A stretch of 64,000 nt of DNA, from NCBI GenBank assembly GCA_002439165.1, contig DJTE01000026.1, positions 52,089 through 116,088 on the forward strand, given 5' to 3'. Source of the stretch: Chryseobacterium indologenes (GTDB lineage Bacteria; Bacteroidota; Bacteroidia; Flavobacteriales; Weeksellaceae). The translations under genes were made by a program, and so were the position numbers. This document shows positions 1 through 7,261 of the stretch, in pieces. How positions within the stretch are numbered: the first letter of the stretch is position 1; every line of letters starts with the position of its first letter. The notes beneath the pieces are model-generated. The model was not told the DNA's origin. It was given only the letters and a program-made list of their open reading frames with translations, and ran no database searches.

Positions 1-289
1 CTTTTACGACCGCATAACGGTCTCCCCATTCTTCCAGTTTGGCTACCGCTATTTTTACGGGAAAATCTCCTTTCGGAACTTCAACAGTATAAGGGCTTTC
101 ATTTCCGTTTAAATAAACCAATGGATCTCTTACGATTACTTTTCCGGAAGGTAATGATACATTTCCTATATCCATCACTTCTATTTTCCGTTCCATTATT
201 TCGCCTGAAGTAAAATACCTTTCAATATCTACGGGAGATACAAGGATATTTTTTACCTGCTCCCATTGTTGCATCCAGCTTTCATTCAT
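1..289 (-). CDS. DUF4241 family protein (3' end outside window)
   Basis: Only the first 96 residues are visible, read leftwards from ATG at 289; the rest lies beyond base 1. Residues 46-50 are LPSGK, residues 55-56 DP, and residues 71-79 VPKGDFPVK. This serine-glycine, Asp-Pro and Pro-Gly-x-x-Pro-Val spacing is typical of the front of DUF4241 proteins, whose biochemical role is unknown. No signal peptide or membrane segment is seen, so a cytoplasmic location is likely. It is divergent from the protease gene at 473. The family call is pattern recognition from a partial protein. Confidence 0.7.
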   Translation of the reverse strand, partial: MNESWMQQWEQVKNILVSPVDIERYFTSGEIMERKIEVMDIGNVSLPSGKVIVRDPLVYLNGNESPYTVEVPKGDFPVKIAVAKLEEWGDRYAVVK

Positions 290-401
290 TATTTTGGTGT
301 TGTTTGGGTTTGAAATCTAAAAATACAATTTATTTGGCCGAACGCCAATTCCCCGCAGATTTTTAATCTGTTAGCTGCGTATATAATTTTATAAAAATGA
401 T

Positions 402-429
402 TTTGAAGTCTTATTTTTCATTAATTTTG
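402..429 (+). promoter_or_regulatory. Predicted promoter of the CPBP protease gene
   Basis: TAATTTTG at 422-429 matches the Bacteroidota -7 consensus TAnnTTTG exactly. TTTG at 402-405 could be the -33 box, although the 16-base spacer is shorter than the usual 19. The start codon lies 44 bases downstream of the -7 box. Confidence 0.45.
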
Positions 430-472
430 TTTTTATCAGAATGCAACGTTCTGATATTAAAACAAATAACCT

Positions 473-1174
473 ATGATCGGAATCATTGCTGAATTAATTA
501 TTTCCTGGCTTTTGCTTTGGTTTATTGTGAAAAAAAATCTGAGTGTTCTGGGATTTAAACCTTCCCGAAACAGGATTATCCAGCTATTTGCAGGAATACT
601 CCTGGCGGCCATCTGTTGTATTATTTATCACGTAACGTCTAAAATCTCAGCCAATAACAGCTGGGAGCTGAATCAACAGATTTCATTCCGGGCACTACTG
701 CCGGGATTATGGTGGGTTTTAAAGTCGGTGTTGTTTGAAGAACTTATTTTCAGGGGCGCTCTGCTGTATATTGCCATAGAGAAATTAGGAATAAAGAAAG
801 CATGCTTGTTCTCCGCAATCTGTTTTGGAGTTTATCACTGGTTTTCTTACAATGCTTTCGGCAATCCTTTTCAAATGGCTATTATTTTTGTAATGACTGC
901 TGTTTTCGGGTATATGCTCGCTTATGCTTTTGCCGTAACAAAATCACTTTATCTGCCAATCGGACTTCATCTCGGATGGAACCTTTTCAATATCATCGTG
1001 TTTTCCAATGGGCCGCTGGGGAATCAGATCCTGATAAAAGCCAATGAAAATAAACCTGAAGGGATTTTATCTTTGGTTATTTTCCTGTTTCAGATTTTTG
1101 GGCTGCCTCTTCTGGCTTTCTGGTATCTGCGATATTTAAAAGCAAAAGATGAAATGGAGCATAAAAAGTTGTAA
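473..1174 (+). CDS. CPBP family intramembrane metalloprotease (CAAX protease-like)
   Basis: This 233-residue, very hydrophobic protein carries all three CPBP (Abi) signature motifs: EExxxR at residues 89-94, FxxxH at 118-122 and HxxxN at 166-170. The glutamates and histidines are the expected metal-site and catalytic residues of the Rce1-like fold. The protein should sit in the inner membrane with about six to eight helices. Family members cleave prenylated proteins, anti-sigma factors or bacteriocin-related peptides, but the substrate cannot be read from sequence. It is a single gene with its own promoter; the next gene downstream, paaZ, is convergent. Confidence 0.85.
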   Translation: MIGIIAELIISWLLLWFIVKKNLSVLGFKPSRNRIIQLFAGILLAAICCIIYHVTSKISANNSWELNQQISFRALLPGLWWVLKSVLFEELIFRGALLYIAIEKLGIKKACLFSAICFGVYHWFSYNAFGNPFQMAIIFVMTAVFGYMLAYAFAVTKSLYLPIGLHLGWNLFNIIVFSNGPLGNQILIKANENKPEGILSLVIFLFQIFGLPLLAFWYLRYLKAKDEMEHKKL

Positions 1175-1187
1175 TAACTAGCTTAGA

Positions 1188-1428
1188 TGTTTTATATTTT
1201 TTTGAAACGCAAAGACTTCAATTTTGAAACTGTTGATTTTAGGGTGCAAAGAGTGGAATCAACGGAGTTGATTCGATGAAGCGGACGTATAATTAGCCAG
1301 GAAGTGGCATAACTTTGTGGTTTAAAGAAATATAAAAATCTGCTGAATCTGCCAGATCAGCGAGCAAAATAAAATACATCTGTAAAATTTTCTTCAACGC
1401 AAAAAATACGCAAAAGAATGCATAAAAC
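1188..1428. repeat. Dispersed intergenic repeat, copy 1
   Basis: The 309-base gap between the CPBP gene and paaZ has no credible gene. It holds an AACGCAAAG motif near 1206, a hairpin AATCAAC-GGA-GTTGATT at 1257-1273 followed by CGATGAAGCGG, and a block near 1346-1365 of the form AATCTGCTGAATCTGCCAGA. Each has a counterpart at 17,488-17,660, although the blocks are in a different order. The function is unknown. Confidence 0.6.
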
Positions 1429-1430
1429 AA

Positions 1431-1462
1431 AACAGCAGCCCGAGAGGAACGAACTGCTGTTT
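1431..1462 (-). terminator. Predicted terminator of paaZ
   Basis: AACAGCAG (1431-1438) pairs with CTGCTGTT (1454-1461), with a 15-base loop. On the minus strand it is followed by a T-rich run. It lies 22 bases past the paaZ stop codon. Confidence 0.6.
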
Positions 1463-1483
1463 TTATCAGATATTCTGTTGGAA

Positions 1484-3979
1484 TTAAATCAATCCAAACT
1501 GTTCAAAATGATGGGTAAAATGTTTTTTGTGCATCAGTTCCCACATTTCCTTGTTGAGTTTTCCGAAGACAAAATTCATATGTTCAGCCTGAGGATTTTC
1601 TCTGTAATAAACAGTAAATCTCTTCATTGTTTCGATGAAAGATTCTTTTGCTTTTTCCAGGCTCTTATGAGCAGGTTCCGGAAGGGAGCCGTCCTGCGGA
1701 AGGAAAGGAGCGGTAAAATCTTTCGGCATTTTTCTATGGGTGTATAGTGAATCCTGCCATTTTTCAAGATGTTCTTCCGGAGTGAAACATTTTTCGGCTT
1801 CCGGTTCTCCCAAGCTTACCAAAACACCCTGTTCCAGATGCTCGATCATCTGCTGTGGAGACATTTTACCCCATAATGCCGGAGTATTTTCCGTTAAACC
1901 GTTCAGGATTTTCTGAAGACTCTTCACATTCAGATCGATGAAAGGAGACTGTTTCGCCACCAATGTAAGAATGGTTGCCAGGCAAACGAGCTCGTCTCTC
2001 TGGTTCACGACTTCTACCAGCCATTTAACGACTCCTGAAGGGATATTTCTTCCTTTTACCCCTCTGTTGATTTTTTCTTTTGCCGTAAGGTATACGGTGA
2101 TGGTATCTCCGGCATATACCGGTTTGAAGAAACTGCAGTCTTCCAGTCCGTAGTTGGCAATAACCGGACCTTTTTTACCGGAAACAAACAGTCCTGCCGC
2201 CGCGGAAAGGATGAAATATCCGTGGGCTACGGTTTTATCGAAAATAGTTCCTGTTAAACTTGTAGCATCGGTATGGGCATAGAAATGATCCCATGAAACG
2301 TTGGAGAAGTTCACAATGTCGGCTTCTGTAACTGTTCTTCCAGCTGTTTCCAGGGAGTCTCCTACTTCTACTTCTTCAAAGTATTTCCGGAACGGATGTT
2401 TGTCTGAGAATTTCTTTTCTGCTCCCTGCTGATAAATTTTGGTAATGGCTTTCAGTACGTCCGGAGACCCCTGAATGGCTGTTTTCTGTAAGAAGAAGTG
2501 AAGCCCGTTCAGTCCGCCCATTTCTTCGCCTCCACCGGCTCTTCCCGGACCTCCATGCATAAGTGTAGGAAGTGGCGAGCCGTGACCGGTACTTTCTTTG
2601 GCACTGTCTCTGTTCAGTACAAAGATTCTGCCGTGCTGGGAAGCCATTTTCCATGAAGTTTCTGCAATAAAGTTCTCATCGTGAGAGATGATAGATCCTA
2701 CCAGACTTCCTTTGCCTCTTTTTGCCAGGGCTGCCGCTTCTTCTGCATCTCTGTACGGCATCAGCGTGGAAACAGGTCCGAAAGCTTCTACATCATGAGA
2801 GATATTTTTCTCAAACGGCTTATCGTTCAGGAAGAGTTTCGGGCTCATGAATGCTCCTTTTTCGTAATCGGCATCTACCAGCTCATGTTTTCCATCGTAT
2901 ACCAGTTCTGTTTCTGCTTTCAGCATATTTACTTTTCTCAGTACCTCATCATACTGTTGTTTTCCTACTAATGAACCCATTCTGGTTTCTCTGCTCAGCG
3001 GGCTTCCGATTTTGGTCTGATCCAGGGCTTTAGATAAAGCATTCTGAACGTCTCCGATCAAATGTTCAGGAACGATAATTCTTCTGATTGCCGTACATTT
3101 CTGTCCTGCTTTGGTGGTCATTTCGTTGCGTACTTCCTTGATGAACAGGTCGAATTCAGGAGTTCCCGGCTTTGCATCCAATCCGAGGATGGAACAGTTC
3201 AGAGAATCTGCTTCCATATTGAAACGGACTGCATTTCCTGCCACTGAAGGCAGTGATTTCAGTTTTCTACCTGTGGATGCAGATCCTGTAAACAAAACGG
3301 AATCTCCGTCCTGAACATAATCAAGGATATTTCCCGGTTCTCCGCACACCAGCTGTATGGCTCCTTCCGGAAGAATACCGCTTTCGATCATATCCTGGAA
3401 TACTGCATTGGTAAGGTATGAACCGAATGGGGAAGGCTTAACGATGGAAGGAACTCCTGCCAGCAATGAAGTGGACAGTTTTTCCAGCATTCCCCACACG
3501 GGAAAGTTGTAAGCGTTGATCTGTACGGATACTCCTTCACTCGGTGTAAGGATATGGGTTCCCAGGAAAGTTCCGTTAGCAGAAATTTTCTGAGTATCTC
3601 CATCCACCCAGAACGGTGTATTCGGAAGCATTCTCTTGGCCAGCCCTGAATAGGTGAAGAAAGTTCCGAAACCTCCTTCAATATCCACCCATGAATCTAC
3701 ATGAGTAGCTCCTGTTTTGTAGGAAAGGTCATAATATTTTTTCTTTCTTTCTAAAAGGTAAAGGGCGACTTTCTTCAGCATTTCTCCTCTGTCGTAGAAG
3801 GTCATGGAAGAAAGGTTTCTGTATCCTACTGTTCTTCCATAGTCCAGGGCCTGTTCAAAATTAAGTCCTTCGGTATCTGAAACAGCTACCTGCTCACCGG
3901 TAACGGCATTGTATAAGGGAACTCCGTTTCCGGCACCTTCTATCCATTCGCCGTAGATATAGTTTTTCAGTTTTTCCAT
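1484..3979 (-). CDS. paaZ: Bifunctional oxepin-CoA hydrolase / semialdehyde dehydrogenase PaaZ with an extra C-terminal domain
   Basis: PaaZ opens the oxepin-CoA ring and oxidises the resulting semialdehyde to 3-oxo-5,6-dehydrosuberyl-CoA. Residues 1-510 form an aldehyde dehydrogenase domain with catalytic Cys295 in GQKC and Glu256 in MEAD. These are the same positions as in E. coli PaaZ. Residues 530-675 form a MaoC-type hydratase with D564 and H569 (WDHFYAH). The protein is 831 residues against about 680 for the family. Residues 680-831 resemble the DinB-like DUF1569 family: a WGKMSPQQMIEHL stretch at 703-715, and clustered histidines H820, H823 and H824 before QFGL. The gene is separated from the other paa genes by about 5 kb of unrelated genes. 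Confidence 0.93.
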   Translation of the reverse strand: MEKLKNYIYGEWIEGAGNGVPLYNAVTGEQVAVSDTEGLNFEQALDYGRTVGYRNLSSMTFYDRGEMLKKVALYLLERKKKYYDLSYKTGATHVDSWVDIEGGFGTFFTYSGLAKRMLPNTPFWVDGDTQKISANGTFLGTHILTPSEGVSVQINAYNFPVWGMLEKLSTSLLAGVPSIVKPSPFGSYLTNAVFQDMIESGILPEGAIQLVCGEPGNILDYVQDGDSVLFTGSASTGRKLKSLPSVAGNAVRFNMEADSLNCSILGLDAKPGTPEFDLFIKEVRNEMTTKAGQKCTAIRRIIVPEHLIGDVQNALSKALDQTKIGSPLSRETRMGSLVGKQQYDEVLRKVNMLKAETELVYDGKHELVDADYEKGAFMSPKLFLNDKPFEKNISHDVEAFGPVSTLMPYRDAEEAAALAKRGKGSLVGSIISHDENFIAETSWKMASQHGRIFVLNRDSAKESTGHGSPLPTLMHGGPGRAGGGEEMGGLNGLHFFLQKTAIQGSPDVLKAITKIYQQGAEKKFSDKHPFRKYFEEVEVGDSLETAGRTVTEADIVNFSNVSWDHFYAHTDATSLTGTIFDKTVAHGYFILSAAAGLFVSGKKGPVIANYGLEDCSFFKPVYAGDTITVYLTAKEKINRGVKGRNIPSGVVKWLVEVVNQRDELVCLATILTLVAKQSPFIDLNVKSLQKILNGLTENTPALWGKMSPQQMIEHLEQGVLVSLGEPEAEKCFTPEEHLEKWQDSLYTHRKMPKDFTAPFLPQDGSLPEPAHKSLEKAKESFIETMKRFTVYYRENPQAEHMNFVFGKLNKEMWELMHKKHFTHHFEQFGLI

Positions 3980-3987
3980 ATGATTTT

Positions 3988-4266
3988 TTACTTATTATAT
4001 TTTCTGTTTTTATTTTTAATCAGATTCCTGATCACCAGATAAGGAATAAAAAGGATAAGTGAGAAGTCCAGGATCAGGATGGCATCTAACAAAAGGGTAT
4101 AGAAAAAATCTTTCTGTTTTAATTTTTGTATAACCTTCTCCGAATCTACATGCTCCAATGCATCCGAAATACCTATTGATTCTTTAATCAGGTAAAAACC
4201 TAAAAAATTGACTGCAACCGCTGCAACCAATATCAGAACCCAATATTTTTTCAGGAAATTTCTCAT
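3988..4266 (-). CDS. Small two-helix membrane protein, unknown function
   Basis: This 92-residue protein has hydrophobic helices at about residues 8-27 and 57-82, a polar loop between them (HVDSEKVIQKLKQKD) and a basic tail (KNKNRKYNK). I do not recognise a family. Its start overlaps the stop of the DUF6624 gene by four bases (ATGA), so the two are translationally coupled. paaZ follows nine bases downstream, so it is probably co-transcribed with paaZ, but nothing links it to phenylacetate metabolism. Confidence 0.65.
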   Translation of the reverse strand: MRNFLKKYWVLILVAAVAVNFLGFYLIKESIGISDALEHVDSEKVIQKLKQKDFFYTLLLDAILILDFSLILFIPYLVIRNLIKNKNRKYNK

Positions 4267-4949
4267 TGACCTTTCGTAAGCTTCAGGGCTTCTTTTAATG
4301 TATATTTTTTATATTCTCCTCCTGTAAGATCTTTTGCATATTCCTCTACTGTTCCGCCAATTCCGGCTTCCTTTCTGAGTTTATTAACTTTGTCTGGATT
4401 TTTTATTGGCCAGATTAACCATACGAATTCCTCTTTTCCATCTTTGGTTACAGTATAGGAGCGGGCCTGTGTTCCGTAGATCTGTTCTTTATTTTCCTGC
4501 ATCAGTTTTCTGTCCAGCATCATGGCATACAGTCTGAAGGGCAGTTCTTTTTCTTCAGCCGCTTTTTTGATCATCGGGAAGAATTTTTCAATTTCCGTCG
4601 AATGCTGTATCACATACCAGGCGGCTTTATTTTCAGGCTCTCCTACTAATGATTTTCCCGGATAACCATATTCTCTGATGATCTTTTCCACCTTAGCAAG
4701 GTTCTCACGGTCCTGCTCATCCATAAGTTTGGGCAGTGCTGCTCCCATATCAGCCTGGGTAAGATTTTTCTCCGCCATAATTTCTTTTCGTCGTTCAGGA
4801 GTAATCGGAGTCATCAGTTCACGGTAGATCTGGTCATCTTTATAGATTTGTGCCAGTTCTTTTTTAAGTTCTGTATTAATAGGTTTTACTTCAGTTTTCT
4901 GACCGGTTAATCCTATTGAAATAAAAGCTGCAATGAAAAGGTATCTCAT
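4263..4949 (-). CDS. DUF6624 domain-containing exported protein
   Basis: This 228-residue protein starts with a short signal-like hydrophobic stretch (residues 3-15). It then shows the conserved DUF6624 pattern: DQIYR near 39-43, GYP at 95-97, VGE at 102-104, QH at 115-116, DR at 146-147 and YGTQ at 158-161. The biochemical activity of the family is not established. It sits between an esterase gene (12-base gap) and a small membrane protein gene (four-base overlap), so these three minus-strand genes look like one transcription unit. Confidence 0.75.
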   Translation of the reverse strand: MRYLFIAAFISIGLTGQKTEVKPINTELKKELAQIYKDDQIYRELMTPITPERRKEIMAEKNLTQADMGAALPKLMDEQDRENLAKVEKIIREYGYPGKSLVGEPENKAAWYVIQHSTEIEKFFPMIKKAAEEKELPFRLYAMMLDRKLMQENKEQIYGTQARSYTVTKDGKEEFVWLIWPIKNPDKVNKLRKEAGIGGTVEEYAKDLTGGEYKKYTLKEALKLTKGQ

Positions 4950-4961
4950 ATCTGAGGATTG

Positions 4962-5789
4962 TTATTTAGGCTCTTTATACGGAAACATCTTTACCAGCCC
5001 TTCATACAGGCTTCTATGTAAAATCGTAGCGTGATTATCCGTTTCCATTAATTTGTATTCCACTGTCCAGTTTTTCTTTCCTGTTTTTTTCAGAATATCA
5101 TAGAGATCTCCTGCGTCTTTTACCATCACAGGGTGTTCATCTTTTCCTACTGAAACATAGACAAATTTCTTTTTATCACCCGATTTTGCCAACATTAGGG
5201 GAGCCAATTTCAGAAGACTCTGGTCATCCCACCATAAGCTCGGGCTGATGATAAAATAATGATCAAACATTTCCGGTTTCTTTATCAGAATTTCCGTAGC
5301 CAGAAGACCTCCCAAGGACTGTCCGAAGAGATATTTATCTGTTGTTTTATACTGACTTTCGATATAAGGTTTCAGTTCTTTTTCCAGAAAACTGATGAAC
5401 TGATCCGAATGTCCTGTTGTAGGATAATCTTTCTGAAGATCTTTTAAATCCGTGTGAAAGGTAAAATCTCTCTTTCTATCTATGTTTGCGATCCCAACAA
5501 CAATGGTTTCGGGCATGGCATACATCAGGTTGAAAAACTGAACCAATCCTGAAACGTGCATAAAATCCTCATTCATTGAGCCATCCAAAAGATAGATCAC
5601 CGGATATGATTTTGTTTTATCAAAATTCTGAGGAAGGTAGATATTTAAGATCCTGTCTTCGTTTAAGACTTTAGATTTTAATGTTCTTACTTCTCCTATG
5701 GTGAGCGGTTTTACTGTTGCAGTCTGCCCCAACATCATAAAATTTACAGCCCAAAGAATACTGCAAAAAATAAAAGCTTTTTTTATCAT
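4962..5789 (-). CDS. Exported alpha/beta hydrolase, esterase D / enterochelin-esterase-like
   Basis: The 275-residue protein has a signal peptide (residues 1-22, ending near LGQ) and an esterase-type alpha/beta hydrolase fold. The nucleophile elbow is GQSLG with Ser158, LLDGS at 67-71 fits the oxyanion region, and His253 in DNHAT fits the catalytic histidine. An acidic residue around 217-218 (GKDEHP) may complete the triad. The family (PF00756) includes siderophore esterases, S-formylglutathione hydrolases and mycolyltransferases; the substrate here is unknown. It probably acts in the periplasm. Confidence 0.8.
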   Translation of the reverse strand: MIKKAFIFCSILWAVNFMMLGQTATVKPLTIGEVRTLKSKVLNEDRILNIYLPQNFDKTKSYPVIYLLDGSMNEDFMHVSGLVQFFNLMYAMPETIVVGIANIDRKRDFTFHTDLKDLQKDYPTTGHSDQFISFLEKELKPYIESQYKTTDKYLFGQSLGGLLATEILIKKPEMFDHYFIISPSLWWDDQSLLKLAPLMLAKSGDKKKFVYVSVGKDEHPVMVKDAGDLYDILKKTGKKNWTVEYKLMETDNHATILHRSLYEGLVKMFPYKEPK

Positions 5790-5824
5790 ATATAAAATTT
5801 ATAAATCCAATACATTGTTTACTA

Positions 5825-6157
5825 CTACTCTACATCCATAAAAAGTGCCCCTTTTCTGTTATACATCTTATTATAAGCTTTTGCATAAGCATTCAGCAAA
5901 TCACTGAAAGGTTTCATTAAAAACTGGTGTTCATTTTCATTATTCATATCATCAAAGTTTTTAAATCTTAATAATAAATGAAAATGATTGGGCAAAAGAC
6001 AGTAAGCATAGATATCAGCTAGAGGAAGAATATATTTCTCTAATTTTTCAAGAAAATATCGATAGTTTGAAGTTTCACGAAAAATATTTTCCGCCCCATT
6101 AACATGGGAAAAAATATGATAGACTCCTTCAAATTCAAAATTTTCTGTATTGATCAT
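5825..6157 (-). pseudogene. Truncated REP-associated (Y1/IS200-like) transposase, RAYT-type
   Basis: The 110 residues match the N-terminal part of the Y1_Tnp domain: YHIFSHVN at 13-20, then AYCLLPNHFHLLL at 51-63 with the HUH metal motif (H58, H60). A candidate catalytic tyrosine is Y91 in the LLNAYAKAYNK helix. RAYT proteins are usually around 180 residues, and this one stops soon after the tyrosine region (RKGALFMDVE), so the C-terminal part is missing. It is probably inactive. The adjacent spacer contains degraded copies of its own 5' end and palindromes of REP type. Confidence 0.75.
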
Positions 6158-6182
6158 TTTTTATCTGATTCTTTATTTGTTG

Positions 6183-6197
6183 AAACCTGACAGGTTT
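6183..6197. repeat. REP-like palindrome, single copy
   Basis: AAACCTG-A-CAGGTTT is a perfect 7-1-7 palindrome 26 bases upstream of the transposase-remnant start codon. The paired versions at 6343-6375 and 6520-6552 suggest that this single copy arose by loss of the sequence between two arms. Confidence 0.8.
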
Positions 6198-6342
6198 AGA
6201 TTTTACATCCAGCTACTTCACATATTCCCTATTTGAAGGTCCATGAAAGTTAGTTTTGGACTCTTCAGCCGGGGAAAAAATATGACGGATTCCTTCAAAT
6301 TTAAAATTTTCTGATCATTTTTTTCCGGTGCTTTATTTTTTG

Positions 6343-6375
6343 AAACCTAACAAGTTTTGGAAACCTGTTAGGTTT
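6343..6375. repeat. REP-like paired palindrome in unit B
   Basis: AAACCTAACAAGTTT, the spacer TGG, then AAACCTGTTAGGTTT. Each 15-mer is nearly self-complementary and the two arms also pair with each other, giving a hairpin of about 15 bp with a 3-base loop. Confidence 0.8.
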
Positions 6376-6519
6376 AGATTTACACCCAGCTACTTCACAT
6401 ATTCCCTATTTGAAGGTCCATGAAAGTTAGTTTTGGACTCTTCAGCCGGAGAAAAAATATGACGGATTCCTTCAAATTTAAAATTTTCTGATCATTTTTT
6501 TCCGGTGCTTTATTTTTTG

Positions 6520-6552
6520 AAACCTAACAGGTTTTGGAAACCTGTCAGGTTT
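6520..6552. repeat. REP-like paired palindrome in unit C
   Basis: AAACCTAACAGGTTT, the spacer TGG, then AAACCTGTCAGGTTT. It lies 14 bases beyond the paaY stop codon and could also act as that gene's transcript-end hairpin. Confidence 0.8.
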
Positions 6553-6566
6553 AGATTTACATCCAG

Positions 6567-7160
6567 CTACTTCACATCATCCCAAATGCTGTAATCAACA
6601 ACTTTTGTAGGGATCTGCTGCACATATTCTGTAAAAGGTTCACATGGAAGTATGGCTTCTCTGCCCTCTCTTGCCAGTTCCTGATACAGTTTTGTACCTT
6701 CTGTTTTCCAGCGGATCATTTCATCAGAAACGTCACGGATGATCTTTGCCGGGCTTCCTACGATCAGTTTTCTAGGCTCACATTTAAAATTAGCGGGAAC
6801 AAAGGCCAGGGCACCGATGATACATTCGTCTCCGATAACCGCTTTATCCATCACTACGGAATTCATCCCTACGAGGCAGTTCTTTCCGATATGTCCGGAA
6901 TGAATAATGGCTCCGTGGCCGATATGCGCGGATTCTTCAAGAATGGTTTCTATATTCGGAAATACATGAAGGGTACAGTTTTCCTGAACATTGGCTCCGT
7001 CTTTAATGATAATCTTTCCCCAGTCTCCGCGAATCACTGCGTTAGGCCCGATATAGACCTCTTCACCAATTTCTACATTTCCGATGATTACAGCCTGCGG
7101 ATGGATGTAGGCTGATGGTTTTATAACGGGGCGTATGCCGTGGTATGAATAGATGTTCAT
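6567..7160 (-). CDS. paaY: PaaY-like thioesterase of the gamma-carbonic anhydrase fold
   Basis: The protein is a hexapeptide-repeat left-handed beta-helix (residues about 11-140) with a C-terminal helix. Zinc ligands fit H65, H82 and H87, and R44/D46 match the conserved RGD-like turn of the gamma-carbonic anhydrase family. PaaY hydrolyses dead-end CoA thioesters formed when PaaZ lags. I chose ATG at 7160 (MNIYSYHG, 197 residues), because an upstream in-frame ATG at 7190 falls in the intergenic hairpin and would add ten unsupported residues. The product ends in YSIWDDVK at the edge of the tandem repeat. Confidence 0.85.
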   Translation of the reverse strand: MNIYSYHGIRPVIKPSAYIHPQAVIIGNVEIGEEVYIGPNAVIRGDWGKIIIKDGANVQENCTLHVFPNIETILEESAHIGHGAIIHSGHIGKNCLVGMNSVVMDKAVIGDECIIGALAFVPANFKCEPRKLIVGSPAKIIRDVSDEMIRWKTEGTKLYQELAREGREAILPCEPFTEYVQQIPTKVVDYSIWDDVK

Positions 7161-7170
7161 AAAATTTAAA

Positions 7171-7253
7171 TTAATGTACCTATTTAACAATGTAACATTC
7201 TAGCAATAGATGAATATTGTTATATTGGTAAACTGTTATATTGTTACATTATT
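7171..7253. repeat. paa intergenic hairpin E1 (paaJ-paaY)
   Basis: An imperfect long inverted repeat built from TTAACAATGTAAC-type and TTGTTACATTATT-type arms fills the gap. It shares the AATGTAACAAT / ATTGTTACATT vocabulary with hairpins E2-E7. Confidence 0.65.
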
Positions 7254-7261
7254 GAAAAAAA

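Larger units (their letters stand above)
6105..6577. repeat. 177-bp tandem repeat with transposase-start copies and palindromes
   Basis: Unit B (6271-6447) and unit C (6448 to about 6577, where it runs into the end of paaY) repeat at a period of 177 bases with very few differences. A divergent unit A covers about 6105-6270 and includes the real start of the transposase gene. On the minus strand each unit carries a frame-broken copy of the first ~17 transposase codons, a palindrome pair and a copy of the paaY stop region (GTGAAGTAG). No intact gene lies in 6158-6566. Confidence 0.9.

Noticed and set aside
2376..3681. Several frames of about 60-100 codons inside paaZ
   Set aside because: They lie in other frames of a clearly coding gene and lack family similarity or ribosome binding sites.
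5825..6157. Active IS200-type transposon
   Set aside because: The transposase is truncated after the tyrosine region and its upstream copies are frame-broken.
6105..6577. CRISPR array
   Set aside because: The repeats are 177 bp with no unique spacers and contain pieces of neighbouring genes, so this is a tandem duplication.
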